From assembly GCA_019187225.1 (NCBI GenBank), contig JABAQQ010000005.1, forward strand, positions 124,001 to 188,000: a DNA stretch of 64,000 nt, given 5' to 3'. The notes under the pieces are model-generated. The model did not search any database. It was not told the DNA's origin and was given only the letters and a program-made list of their open reading frames with translations. Shown here in pieces: positions 9,313-18,089 of the stretch (position 1 is the first letter of the stretch; the number at the start of each line of letters is the position of its first letter). Both the position numbers and the translations under genes were made by a program. This DNA is from Saprospiraceae bacterium (GTDB lineage: Bacteria; Bacteroidota; Bacteroidia; Chitinophagales; Saprospiraceae).

Positions 9313-12138
9313 ATGCAAGCGAAGTTAGTTCTAATTGGTTCCATTACACTGTTTTTCACAGCCTGTCAATCTCCCCATTCCGCATTACAACCGTTTCGCG
9401 AATGGCTCGTTCAGCCGCCTGCAGGTGAGCGGTACTGCCAGATCAATCCCGAAGGCGAAACGATCATCCCCAATGGCCGCGCAGTGAAACCCATGGGTGC
9501 TACCGTCCGCATCGCGCCGCACCCCTACGGCCTGGCTTTATCGCCCGACGGTTCGGTAGCGGTGACGGCCAATTCAGGCAATCGCCCCTTCTCCATCACG
9601 ATCCTGGAAAATCCGTCGTCGGGTCAGCCAAAGGTACGTCAGGTGCCCGAAGGCGCCCTGAACGACCCCAACCTGCTCGAAGATGTATTTATGGGATTGG
9701 CCGTCACGCCCGACAACCGCAGCGTTTGGGTGGCCGGCGGGCAGTCGAATAAAATATTCCGCTACGACCTGCGCACAGGGGCAAAACTGGATTCGATCTT
9801 GCCCGCCTCCGCCGAGGTTACGATGGAAGGGGGGGCACCCGCCTCCGCCGGGGCTACGGCGGGTAAACATGGCTACCTCGGCGATTTGGCTTTGACCCGC
9901 GACGGCTCCACGCTTTACGTCTGCGACCAGAGCAACTTCCGCCTGGTCGTAGCCGATACGCGCGGCCGCAGGGTGACGCATTCCGTGCCGGTGGGCCGCT
10001 ACCCCTTCGGCGTGACGCTTTCTCCCGATGAAAAAACGGTGTATGTCGCCAATGTGGGCATGTTCGAGTACAGCTCGTTGAAAGACCTGAATGGAGCGGA
10101 TGTAAAAGAAAAAGGTGCGGATTTCTCCACTTCTGCCTTCGGCTCGAAGGAGATGCGCGAAGGTTACAAGACCGGCCAACTGGAAGTGCCGGGCTTAGGC
10201 GACCCCAACGCCCCGGAGTCATTCTCCGTCTGGGCGGTGGACGTGTCCGGCGCGACCCCGAAGGTGACCCACAAGATCAAAACAGGCTTCCTCGTCGGCG
10301 AAAAGATCGAAGGCATCCCGGCAGTGGGCGGCGCCAGCCCCAATTCGCTGGTGGCGACAGACCGGTTCGTATTCGTCAGCAATGGCAACAACGACTGCAT
10401 TTCGGTGATTGACCCTGCACAAGGAAAAGTGGTACAAAATATTTTTTTGAAACCGCTCCCGCAGCTCGCCCGGCATCGCGGCGTGATCCCTTTCGGTGTA
10501 GCGTTATCGCCGGATAAAAAGCGGTTGTATGTGGCGGAATCAGGGATCAATGCGGTGGCGGTCATAGACATTGGGTCATTGGAGTCATTAAGGGTAATTG
10601 GTCATTTACCCGTCGGCTGGTTTCCTTCCAAGCTGGCCGTCACGCCCGACGGCAAAAAACTCATTGTCGCGAACGCCAAAGGTTACGGCAGCGGCCCTAA
10701 TGGCGGCTATACGTTCCGGGAAGGGCCGGAAGGCAGTTATGTCGGCCACCTGATGCACGGCTCCGTCACCGTGCTCGACATTCCGGCGGATGCGGAACTG
10801 CCCAAATGGACACAGCAGGTGCTGGACAATAACTTTAAAGTAACACGGATGAGCGAGGCAGTGACAGGCAGTCGCCGCCTCACCGGGAATCCCATCCCGC
10901 TTTTCCCCGGCCAAAAGAAAAGCCCGATCAAACACATCGTGTTCATTTCCAAAGAAAACCGCACCTACGATGAAGTGTTCGGCCAGGTCAAAAACGGAAA
11001 GGGCGACCCCGCGATCGCCCGCTATGGCTACAACCGCACGTTTTCCAACAAAGCCAAAACAGCAACGGTGGAAGGCGCCACCGTCATGCCCAACCACCTC
11101 GCGCTGGCGCAGCGTTTCGGCATCAGCGACAATTTTTATGTGGACGCCGACCACAGCGCCGACGGCCACCGTTGGTTAGTCAATACGTACCCGAACGAAT
11201 GGGTGGAAACCAATGTGGCCGCCGGGTACGGAGGTTCGCGCGACGTAAAGGCCAAAAGCAAAGAGCGGGGAAAATGGGGCTGGACGGGCGCTGCGGGCGC
11301 GATTTTTCCCGAAGATTACAACGAAGCCGGTTCCATGTGGGATCACCTCGAACGAAACGGCGTCTCGTTCCACAATTGGGGCTTCGGCACTGAAATGGCC
11401 TCCAATTTCACCGACTCCACGATGAAATATTTCGGGCAAAAGGTATTGATCAATTACCCCGTCCCGGCGCCCTTGTTCGTAAACATTTCCAAACGCTACC
11501 CCACCTACAACATGGCCATCCCCGACCAGTTCCGCGCCGATATGTTCATCGAAGAATTCCGGGAAAAATGGCTCGATAAAGGCGAAAAAATGCCCCAAAT
11601 GCTGACCATATTGCTGCCCAACGACCACGGCGCGGGCGAGCGGCCACAAGCGGGATACCCGTTCCGGGAAAGCTATATGGCCGACAACGACCTGGCCTTA
11701 GGCCGCATCGTCGAATTCCTTTCGCACACTCCCTTTTGGAAGGACATGGCCATTTTTGTCACTGAAGATGACGCGCAGGACGGCCGCGATCACGTGGATG
11801 CGCACCGCAGCCTGCTGATGGTGTATTCTCCCTGGGCAAAACGCAACCACGTCAGCCACACCCACACCAGTTTCGGCAGCATTTTCAAGACTTTCTGGAA
11901 CATTCTCGGTATTCCGTACCTCAATCAGTACGATGCAGCGGCGACAGACCTGAGCGATTTTTTCACGGATCAGCCCGATTTTACGCCATACGAAGCCCTG
12001 CCTGCCGATCCGCGGGTGCTCGACCCGCAAAAACTGCTCACGCCGTTCGATGAAAAATTCGACTGGAAATCGCTGCTCGAATCCCCTCAACTGGATAATG
12101 TCGAAGATTTTATAAAGGAGAAAGGCAGCGGGAACTGA
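9313..12138 (+). CDS. Lipoprotein beta-propeller / phosphoesterase fusion
   Basis: I place the start at the ATG at 9313 rather than the upstream GTG at 9268, because MQAKLVLIGSITLFFTACQS is then a lipoprotein signal with lipobox FTAC. The 941-aa product is a longer paralog of the protein at 2327-4750: YVTN propeller blades, then a phosphoesterase domain with SPIKHIVFISKENRTYDEV, MPNHLALAQRF, SADGHRW and EDDAQDGRDHVDAHRS. A block of roughly 20 residues in the propeller (PASAEV...GATAGKHG) is encoded by a palindromic repeat at 9801-9873 that also occurs in another gene. It is probably anchored in the outer membrane. Confidence 0.8.
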   Translation: MQAKLVLIGSITLFFTACQSPHSALQPFREWLVQPPAGERYCQINPEGETIIPNGRAVKPMGATVRIAPHPYGLALSPDGSVAVTANSGNRPFSITILENPSSGQPKVRQVPEGALNDPNLLEDVFMGLAVTPDNRSVWVAGGQSNKIFRYDLRTGAKLDSILPASAEVTMEGGAPASAGATAGKHGYLGDLALTRDGSTLYVCDQSNFRLVVADTRGRRVTHSVPVGRYPFGVTLSPDEKTVYVANVGMFEYSSLKDLNGADVKEKGADFSTSAFGSKEMREGYKTGQLEVPGLGDPNAPESFSVWAVDVSGATPKVTHKIKTGFLVGEKIEGIPAVGGASPNSLVATDRFVFVSNGNNDCISVIDPAQGKVVQNIFLKPLPQLARHRGVIPFGVALSPDKKRLYVAESGINAVAVIDIGSLESLRVIGHLPVGWFPSKLAVTPDGKKLIVANAKGYGSGPNGGYTFREGPEGSYVGHLMHGSVTVLDIPADAELPKWTQQVLDNNFKVTRMSEAVTGSRRLTGNPIPLFPGQKKSPIKHIVFISKENRTYDEVFGQVKNGKGDPAIARYGYNRTFSNKAKTATVEGATVMPNHLALAQRFGISDNFYVDADHSADGHRWLVNTYPNEWVETNVAAGYGGSRDVKAKSKERGKWGWTGAAGAIFPEDYNEAGSMWDHLERNGVSFHNWGFGTEMASNFTDSTMKYFGQKVLINYPVPAPLFVNISKRYPTYNMAIPDQFRADMFIEEFREKWLDKGEKMPQMLTILLPNDHGAGERPQAGYPFRESYMADNDLALGRIVEFLSHTPFWKDMAIFVTEDDAQDGRDHVDAHRSLLMVYSPWAKRNHVSHTHTSFGSIFKTFWNILGIPYLNQYDAAATDLSDFFTDQPDFTPYEALPADPRVLDPQKLLTPFDEKFDWKSLLESPQLDNVEDFIKEKGSGN
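9801..9873. repeat. Palindromic element inserted in frame in a coding sequence
   Basis: GCCTCCGCCG...CTACGGCGGG sequences form a GC-rich palindrome inside the propeller. The 3' part, starting GAAGGGGG and ending GTAAACATGGC, closely matches 55569-55613, which lies in an unrelated gene. A related core occurs at 45943-45975 in noncoding DNA. The reading frame is kept at both coding sites. Confidence 0.6.
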
Positions 12139-12170
12139 GGCGGTGAAAAGTGGAAGTAGTCTTGAATGAA

Positions 12171-12233
12171 TTTTTGACATTGGACATTTGACCAAACGAT
12201 TGGTTGTCAAGGTCAAATGTCCAATGTCAAAAA
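12171..12233. terminator. Perfect 23-bp hairpin built from heptamers, between convergent genes
   Basis: Arms 12171-12193 and 12211-12233 are perfectly complementary over 23 bp. Each strand ends in a run of five T's, so both converging genes (ending 12138 and 12253) could terminate here. The arms consist of ACATTGG / CCAATGT units and share loop sequence with the element at 4771-4850. Confidence 0.65.
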
Positions 12234-12252
12234 TCCACTGTCCACGTACTTA

Positions 12253-13419
12253 TCATCCATTCATATTTAATATCTTAACCTCCACGCGTTGGTTCTTCCT
12301 GCGACCTTCGGGCGTGGTGTTCGGTTCGACCGGCATTTTCCAGCCATAACCCTTGTATTGAACGCGGCTGGCCGAAATGCCTTTGGACACAAGCCAGTCG
12401 GCAACAGACTTGGCGCGGTTGGTCGAGAGCGAATAGGCCGAGCTGGAATCGGGATACATGGCGTTGTTGGTATGCCCGCGCACTTCCACTATGACGTCGG
12501 GGTTTTCTTTCAGAAAAGTAAAAAACTTCGTCAGTTCCGGTTCGCTTTCCGGCTTCAGATCGAATTTACCCGTATCGAAATACACTTTATCTAAGCGATA
12601 GACTCTGCCTTTGGATACCGTTTTTCGTTCGATTTCGGCCATGGCAGGTTTGGCCGGCTCGGGGCGTTTGGCCGGCGTATCCACCTTAGGTTGTGTTGTT
12701 ACTTTGGGCTTGTCGTTGGGCACTGATTTGGTATTGGCCGCAATCGGCGGCGACGGCTTCGGATTCGGCATTTTATCCGGCCCGCACACGACCGCCCTGA
12801 TGGGGGAAGCGTTGTCGAGGAGAATGTTTCCGTTGTAGGGAAACAGGACGGGCGTTTTGTAATACGCTTCGAAGAAAACATATTGATAATTGCCGTTTTT
12901 AGGGCTGAGACGGAAAGTGTGCCCCAGCCAGCGGGTATTGGTGATCACCGATGTTTCATACAGCAGTTCGGCCTTGCTGCAGAATCCGGTGCCGCCATAA
13001 ATGCGGAGTTTGGCAGGTGTAGCGTAATTGGCCTCCTGGCCGGTCAGTTTGCTGGTGCTGAGGTATAATTCGGCACGGCAAACGTCCATCGTGAATTCAT
13101 AACAATGATCCTTTTCCAACGGGCGGCTGAGGCGCTGCGATACGCCCTCCCACGTTTCGTTGTCGCGCACGACCAGGCCGAGGTAGGTATTGCCGTGGCT
13201 GGGCACCTTTACCACGGAAAAAGCGCCGGGCTGCACGTCGGGCGGCGTTTCGCCGGCTTTGCCACAATCGTACCAGCCATTGGGCGCTTCGCCAGCCTTG
13301 GGCACATCTTCAAACGAAGGGTTGAAAAAGATGATGGGCGCTTCTTTCGTCTGCGCTGCCGCCATCAGCGGAAGTGTCAATACGACAATGAGCCACCCGA
13401 GTTTTCTTTCAAAAGACAT
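12253..13419 (-). CDS. OmpA-family outer-membrane protein with N-terminal ligand-binding-like domain
   Basis: The start is set at the ATG at 13419 (MSFERKLGWLIVVLTLPLM), which gives a signal peptide ending MAAAQ; a frame open further upstream lacks one. The 388-aa product has a beta-rich N-terminal domain with a conserved FFNPSFEDVP motif (residues 30-210), a Pro/Lys-rich linker, and a C-terminal OmpA domain with VYFDTGKFDLKPES and EVRGHTNN, the peptidoglycan-binding core. The usual central barrel is absent, as in many Bacteroidota OmpA proteins that tether surface domains to the cell wall. Confidence 0.8.
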   Translation of the reverse strand: MSFERKLGWLIVVLTLPLMAAAQTKEAPIIFFNPSFEDVPKAGEAPNGWYDCGKAGETPPDVQPGAFSVVKVPSHGNTYLGLVVRDNETWEGVSQRLSRPLEKDHCYEFTMDVCRAELYLSTSKLTGQEANYATPAKLRIYGGTGFCSKAELLYETSVITNTRWLGHTFRLSPKNGNYQYVFFEAYYKTPVLFPYNGNILLDNASPIRAVVCGPDKMPNPKPSPPIAANTKSVPNDKPKVTTQPKVDTPAKRPEPAKPAMAEIERKTVSKGRVYRLDKVYFDTGKFDLKPESEPELTKFFTFLKENPDVIVEVRGHTNNAMYPDSSSAYSLSTNRAKSVADWLVSKGISASRVQYKGYGWKMPVEPNTTPEGRRKNQRVEVKILNMNG

Positions 13420-13603
13420 ACGGTCACACTGTTTTGATTTGAAATTTGCCGGAAAGCGGCGCAAAGAATGTGCCGTTCAAAAGACGTTAACAACGCTTCG
13501 ACGCAAACTGTTGCCACTTTCTCCGCTGCAAGTTTTACCAATAAACGCAACCGCGCCGTTTTTTATATCTCCTTTTCGATGAAAAACGGGGTTTTAACAT
13601 TTA

Positions 13604-13837
13604 ACGGTGGACGGTGGACGGTGGACGGTGGACGGTAGACGGTAGACGGTGGACGGTAGACGGTGGACGGTAGACGGTGGACGGTGGACGGTGGACGGTA
13701 GACGGTAGACGGTAGACGGTGGGCGGTGGACGGTGGACGGTGGACGGTGGACGGTGGACGGTGGACGGTGGACGGTAGACGGTGGACGGTGGACGGTGGA
13801 CGGTGGACGGTGGACGGTGGACGGTGGACGGTGGACG
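13604..13837. repeat. Long heptamer array GGACGGT / AGACGGT (about 33 copies)
   Basis: Near-perfect 7-bp repeats alternate only between GGACGGT and AGACGGT for about 234 bp, without spacers. All frames through it are open, giving spurious repetitive ORFs on both strands. It lies in the divergent region between the OmpA gene and the four-helix-bundle gene. An inverted array of the same unit lies at 14303-14363, so the gene between is bracketed by inverted arrays. Confidence 0.95.
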
Positions 13838-13892
13838 TATAAGGAAAATGTTTTAATTTTGTGTTCAATTGTTCATCAAACCGCTGATAATC

Positions 13893-14300
13893 ATGGGAAA
13901 ATTCAAAGAACTTCGCGTATGGAATGACTCCATAGAATTGACCGAAAAAATCTACAGAATCACCAGGGAGCCGATTTTTTCAAAAGATTTTGCCCTTTGC
14001 AATCAAATCAGACGAGCTGTCATTTCCATTTCCTCGAACATCGCTGAAGGTGACGAACGAGGTACAAATCGGGAGTCTGTCCATTTTTTCAACATTGCCA
14101 AAGGTTCAGCAGCTGAGTTGATTACTCAGCTTATCATCGCTCAAAGATTTGGTTATATTGATAATGAGGAGTTGCAGGCATTGGAAAATCAGGCAGAAAA
14201 GATTCGAGCTTCATTGAAAAATTTGATTCAATCAAGAGGCGGTAACAATCCCTTACATTTGATTGCCTGGTTCATCATATCAATCGTAAAGCCAATTTAA
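13893..14300 (+). CDS. Four-helix bundle protein (23S rRNA intervening-sequence type)
   Basis: The ATG at 13893 (MGKFKELRVWNDSIELTEK) gives a 135-aa protein with the family hallmarks: F-K-E-L-R-V-W near the start, NQIRRAVISISSNIAEGDERG in the middle, then FFNIAKGSAAELITQL. The family was first noted in insertions of 23S rRNA genes and is related in fold to DGR Avd proteins. The molecular function is unknown. Here it is not in an rRNA gene but sits between inverted heptamer arrays. Local AT content is higher than in its neighbours, which suggests it arrived as a cassette. Confidence 0.85.
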   Translation: MGKFKELRVWNDSIELTEKIYRITREPIFSKDFALCNQIRRAVISISSNIAEGDERGTNRESVHFFNIAKGSAAELITQLIIAQRFGYIDNEELQALENQAEKIRASLKNLIQSRGGNNPLHLIAWFIISIVKPI

Positions 14301-14302
14301 AG

Positions 14303-14363
14303 CCGTCCACCGTCTACCGTCCACCGTCCACCGTCTACCGTCCACCGTCCACCGTCTACCGTC
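14303..14363. repeat. Heptamer array, inverted relative to 13604-13837
   Basis: About eight copies of CCGTCCA / CCGTCTA follow the four-helix-bundle stop by two bases and touch the stop codon of the convergent acyl-CoA dehydrogenase. They are the reverse complement of the GGACGGT array upstream, so the transcripts could fold over the intervening gene. Confidence 0.9.
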
Positions 14364-15582
14364 ATTTAAAAGCATCCAGCCCCGTCACGTCGTGCCCCGT
14401 AATCAGCAGGTGAATGTCGTGCGTGCCCTCGTAGGTCAGCACCGTTTCGAGGTTCATCATGTGGCGCATCACGGGATATTCGTTGGTAATGCCCATGCCG
14501 CCGTGGATCTGGCGCGCTTCGCGGGCCACTTCGAGCGCCATGTGCACGTTGTTGCGTTTGGCCATGCTGATCTGGGCGGGTGTGGCTTTGCCTTCGTTGG
14601 CCAGTGTGCCGAGGCGCCAGACCAGCAGTTGCGCTTTGGTGATCTCGGTGATCATTTCGGCTAATTTTTTCTGGGTCAATTGGAAACCGCCGATGGGTTT
14701 GCCGAATTGAATGCGCTCTTTCGAGTAGCGCAAGGCCGAATCGTAACAATCGAGCGCTGCGCCGACAGCGCCCCAGGCGATGCCGTAACGCGCTTTGGAA
14801 AGGCAGGAAAGCGGGCCTTTCAGACCGGTGACGCCGGGCAACACATTTTTCTTCGGTACGCGCACGTCTTCGAACACCAGTTCGCCGGTGATGCTGGCGC
14901 GCAGGCTCCATTTGCCGTGGATTTCCGGCGCGGAGAAGCCTTTCATGCCTTTTTCCACGATCATGCCGATGATCTTGCCTTCTTCGTTTTTGGCCCACAC
15001 CACGGCGATGTCGGCCACCGGCGAGTTGGTGATCCACATTTTCGCGCCGTTGAGGATATAGTGGTCGCCGTCGTCCTTCACGTGGGTGATCATGCCGCTT
15101 GGGTTAGAGCCCGCGTCGGGTTCGGTAAGGCCGAAACAGCCGATGAACTCGCCTTTCGCCAGTTTGGGCAGGTAGTGGCGGCGTTGTTCTTCGGAACCGA
15201 ATTTGTAGATCGGGTACATCACCAGTGAACCCTGCACCGACGCCATCGAGCGTACGCCGGAGTCGCCGCGCTCGAGTTCCTGCATGATGATGCCGTAGGC
15301 GATCTCGTCCATGCCGCCGCAGCCGTATTCCGCCGGCAGCGAGGGCCCGAAAGCGCCGATCTCGGCCAGGCCCTTGAACAGGTGGGTCGGGCACTCCGCC
15401 CGGTTGGCGTAGTCTTCGATGATGGGGCTGACCTCGGCTTTCACCCAGTCGCGCACGGCGTCGCGGGCGAGCAGGTGTTCCGGCGAGAGCAGATCATCCA
15501 CGCCGTAGTAGTCGTGGTGCTGGTAGCGGTCTTCGCGCTGGGATTTTTTATGAGCGGTAGCGGTGGAGCCGTTGGATTGCAT
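14362..15582 (-). CDS. Acyl-CoA dehydrogenase, glutaryl-CoA dehydrogenase-like
   Basis: I choose the ATG at 15582 (MQSNGSTATAHKKSQRED), since the longer frame adds a low-complexity tail not expected in the family. The 406-aa product has FAD-binding acyl-CoA dehydrogenase motifs: GCFGLTEPDAGSNP, KMWITNSPVAD, and QIHGGMGITNEYPVMRH. The catalytic-base segment TYEGTHDIHLLITGHDVTG is typical of glutaryl-CoA dehydrogenases, which form crotonyl-CoA in lysine and tryptophan degradation. The rest of that pathway is not visible nearby. Confidence 0.8.
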   Translation of the reverse strand: MQSNGSTATAHKKSQREDRYQHHDYYGVDDLLSPEHLLARDAVRDWVKAEVSPIIEDYANRAECPTHLFKGLAEIGAFGPSLPAEYGCGGMDEIAYGIIMQELERGDSGVRSMASVQGSLVMYPIYKFGSEEQRRHYLPKLAKGEFIGCFGLTEPDAGSNPSGMITHVKDDGDHYILNGAKMWITNSPVADIAVVWAKNEEGKIIGMIVEKGMKGFSAPEIHGKWSLRASITGELVFEDVRVPKKNVLPGVTGLKGPLSCLSKARYGIAWGAVGAALDCYDSALRYSKERIQFGKPIGGFQLTQKKLAEMITEITKAQLLVWRLGTLANEGKATPAQISMAKRNNVHMALEVAREARQIHGGMGITNEYPVMRHMMNLETVLTYEGTHDIHLLITGHDVTGLDAFK

Positions 15583-15676
15583 GGTCGAGTGTTTGAGTAT
15601 GTGAGTGTGGAGTGTTTGAGTGGGCGGGCGGTGGTGGTGGCCCGGCCTGCTGTTTTGGTCAGGAAAAATATCGGGG

Positions 15677-15684
15677 CAAAAGTA
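15677..15684 (-). promoter_or_regulatory. Candidate minus-7 promoter box for the acyl-CoA dehydrogenase
   Basis: On the minus strand TACTTTTG matches TAnnTTTG exactly, about 95 nt upstream of the chosen start at 15582. The minus-33 element is unclear. Confidence 0.4.
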
Positions 15685-15808
15685 AACAAACTTTCCCGTG
15701 CGAATCGGGTCAAAATCACTTTCACGCAATTTTGACCGAATATAATTTTTGAAAAAGAAAGAATCGGGCAGGAAAAACGAAGATGGTTTGGGGCGCGATG
15801 CCGTGCGC

Positions 15809-16073
15809 CGGTAACACGGCCTTCAGACCGTCGCGGTCAAGGCCATTTATGGCCGAAAAACACGCGATGGAGCCATAAATGGCCCCTATCCGGACGGCCA
15901 GAAGGCCGTGCTACCGATTTCACCCCGGCTGGCGCGAGTCTCCGACTCGTGCCGCTTATTCTCGCGTCTCCGACGCGGCTCGTCAGAGACGAGCAAATAA
16001 CAGGCACGAGTCGGAGACTCGCGCCAGCCGGAGACTCGCGCCAGCCGGAGATTCGCGCCAGCGACGTGCAACA
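15809..16073. repeat. REP-like palindromes upstream of avd
   Basis: Two nested structures fill this gap. In 15809-15916, CGGTAACACGGCCTTC pairs with GAAGGCCGTGCTACCG, and GGCCATTTATGGC pairs with GCCATAAATGGCC. In 15935-16073, GGCGCGAGTCTCCGACTCG pairs with CGAGTCGGAGACTCGCGCC, followed by further direct copies of GGAGACTCGCGCCAGCC. The first core recurs at 58172-58202, so it is a dispersed family. The avd start lies only 25 bp beyond. Confidence 0.75.
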
Positions 16074-16097
16074 TGAATACCGCCGGCTCAAACCTTT

Positions 16098-16442
16098 TTG
16101 ATCATGGAAAAAGAAAACGTCATCACCCACACCTACGACCTGCTGCGTTACCTCGTGCCGCAATTGGTCAAATTCCCGCGCCACCAAAAATTCGTGCTCG
16201 CCGACCGCATCCAAAACCTGCTGACTGACATTCTGCAACAGCTTGTCAAATCCTACTTTGCCCGTCCCGAGATTAAAAAGCCCATTCTCCAACAGGTTAA
16301 CCTCGACCTGGAGGTGCTGCGTTACCTCGTCCGGCTGGCCAAAGACCTGCATTGCCTCGACCTGCGACGTTACGAGTATGTGCAGGAAAAAATCAACAAC
16401 ATCGGCGCACAAGTCGGCGCCTGGATCAAAAGCCTGCCATGA
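16098..16442 (+). CDS. avd: DGR accessory variability determinant (Avd)
   Basis: This 114-aa, all-helical protein ([20 protein letters not shown]; basic residues along the helices) has the length and helix pattern of Avd, the pentameric four-helix-bundle cofactor that DGR reverse transcriptases need for template copying. Its stop overlaps the RT start by four bases (ATGA, 16439-16442), typical of translational coupling. The assignment rests on fold-like features plus certain DGR context (RT, TR and VR adjacent). Confidence 0.85.
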   Translation: MIMEKENVITHTYDLLRYLVPQLVKFPRHQKFVLADRIQNLLTDILQQLVKSYFARPEIKKPILQQVNLDLEVLRYLVRLAKDLHCLDLRRYEYVQEKINNIGAQVGAWIKSLP

Positions 16443-17488
16443 AAACACACAAAAACCTATGGCCTGCCATCACTGATTTTCAGAACCTGTTGTTGGCTGC
16501 GCAAAATGCGCAAAAAGGCAAGCGTTTCCAGCCAAACGTGAGTCGCTTCAACATCGAACTGGAACCCAACCTGTTCGAACTGAAAGCCGAACTCGAAGCC
16601 TGCGCCTACCGCCCCGGCCCTTACCGCGCTTTCCACATCCTCGACCCCAAGCCCCGCATGATCAGCGCGGCCCCATACCGCGACCGCGTGGTGCACCATG
16701 CCCTTTGCAATGTCATCGCGCCCATGCTGGAGAAAAGCATGATCGCCGACACTTACGCCAACCGGGTAGGGAAAGGCACACATGTAGCCGCCAACCGTTA
16801 CCAGGCATATTGCAGACAGTACCCCTTCGTGCTCAAATGCGACATCAAAAAATTCTTCCCGTCCATAGATCATGAAATCCTCAAACGCGAACTGCGCCGC
16901 AAAATCGGCTGCCGCAAAACCCTGTGGCTCATCGACCTGATCATAGACAACAGCAACCCGCAGGAGGAGCACATCGCCCACTTCCCCGGCGACGACCTTT
17001 TCACACCCCTGCAACGCCGGCGCGGATTACCCATCGGCAACCTCACCAGCCAACTCTGGGGCAATTTCTACCTCAGCGGCCTCGACCACTTCGTAAAGGA
17101 AACACTTCGACTGCCGTACATCCGCTATGTAGACGACTTCGTCATTTTCAGCCATTCCAAAGAAGAACTGTGGGAAGTGAAAAAAGCCATCGAAGTGTTC
17201 CTGCAAGACTTCCGACTGCTGCTCCACGAGCGCAAAAGCCGCATCTATCGCACTTCGGAGGGCGTCACTTTCCTCGGTTTCCGCATTTTCCCCGGTTTTC
17301 GCCTGCTGCCCTCCGAAAACGTGCGCCGCTTCCGCAAGCGTACACGCCGCCGCATCGCCGCTTATTTTAAAGGAAAAATCGCCCTCGACGAATTTCACAG
17401 GGGCCTGCGCGGCTGGGAAGGCCACGCCCTGCAAGCCGATACCTGGCGGCTGCGCCGCAAACTGATCCGGGAATTTTTTGGAAAGTAA
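16439..17488 (+). CDS. Diversity-generating retroelement reverse transcriptase
   Basis: The start at 16439 overlaps the avd stop and gives 349 aa; a longer in-frame start at 16352 would overlap avd by 90 bp and is rejected. Catalytic aspartates are visible in KCDIKKFF (Asp135) and YVDDF (residues 230-234). The motif PIGNLTSQ (198-205) has the IGxxxSQ form specific to DGR enzymes rather than the QGxxxSP of group II intron and retroviral RTs. A basic C-terminal thumb follows. It copies the TR RNA at 17972-18089 with errors at adenines and delivers the cDNA to VR. The gene runs opposite to the TR strand. Confidence 0.96.
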   Translation: MKTHKNLWPAITDFQNLLLAAQNAQKGKRFQPNVSRFNIELEPNLFELKAELEACAYRPGPYRAFHILDPKPRMISAAPYRDRVVHHALCNVIAPMLEKSMIADTYANRVGKGTHVAANRYQAYCRQYPFVLKCDIKKFFPSIDHEILKRELRRKIGCRKTLWLIDLIIDNSNPQEEHIAHFPGDDLFTPLQRRRGLPIGNLTSQLWGNFYLSGLDHFVKETLRLPYIRYVDDFVIFSHSKEELWEVKKAIEVFLQDFRLLLHERKSRIYRTSEGVTFLGFRIFPGFRLLPSENVRRFRKRTRRRIAAYFKGKIALDEFHRGLRGWEGHALQADTWRLRRKLIREFFGK

Positions 17489-17531
17489 CCCGGAACGGTA
17501 CCGCCAGGCCTTGGCTGCACATATTTTTTTT

Positions 17532-17731
17532 GTGTACGCTACGTGATCTACGTTGTCATGCTGTAAGCACCCGTCCGATCTACGCCCCCTCTACGTTGTC
17601 ATGCTGTAAGCACCCGTCCGATCTACGCCCCCTCTACGTTGTCATGCTGTAAGCACCCGTCCGATCTACGCGGGTGATCCGTAGATCGGACGGGTGCTTA
17701 CAGCATGACAACGTAGATCACGTAACGTACA
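17532..17731. repeat. Three 43-bp direct repeats plus an inverted copy between RT and TR
   Basis: Units begin at 17548, 17591 and 17634 (period 43 bp) and each contains CTACGTTGTCATGCTGTAAG and CACCCGTCCGATCTACG. An inverted copy spans 17681-17716, forming a near-perfect hairpin of about 37 bp with the third unit. Outer flanks 17532-17547 and 17717-17731 are also nearly complementary. Nothing here is coding. Confidence 0.9.
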
Positions 17732-17971
17732 CAAAATGCGTTGGGAAGTCTTGACAGTAGCGTTCCGGGCTACAAAAAGCCCCGGCGCGGCGTTCGATTT
17801 GCGCTACCAGCCGCACCGGGGCGCTCTACCTGTTCGGTCTCACCCGCCCCATTCGCCGGGGACAAGGCACAGACCCGGCAGCTGCCCTGGGCTTCTTCTC
17901 CTTGCCGGGGACGACCGTGGGCGGCCCCGCGCTGTAAGGTTGTACACATCTGGCGCTCCTGCGAAGAAGTT

Positions 17972-18089
17972 CTGGCGCAACGGAAACCGTTGTTGTTGTT
18001 CCTGTTGTTCCGTTCATTCCTGTTGCGGTTGGCCGGGCGACAATTGTTATCATTGTTGTTCCACGAACCGCCGCGCAACACGGCGTATT
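17972..18089 (-). other. DGR template repeat (TR)
   Basis: Read on the minus strand, 118 bp encode a virtual FGE C-terminus (VLRGGSW, then an Asn-rich run, then GFRCAR) in which most core codons are AAC or AAT. It differs from VR2 (18408-18525) at 23 positions between the TGG and GGT codons by hand count, every one a TR adenine. Flanking sequence is identical. The 3' end differs from VR just after GCGCCAG, as expected for a mutagenic-homing boundary. No complete gene surrounds it. Confidence 0.95.

Noticed and set aside
13563-13927. Repetitive proteins on both strands of the GGACGGT array
   Set aside because: Frames are open only because the 7-bp unit lacks stops; there is no start signal or family.
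16439-17488. Retron or group II intron RT
   Set aside because: There is no msr/msd or intron RNA structure; the IGNLTSQ motif, Avd and TR/VR pair fix it as a DGR.
17548-17670. CRISPR array reading of the 43-bp repeats and heptamer arrays
   Set aside because: Repeats are contiguous without unique spacers, and no cas genes occur in the window.
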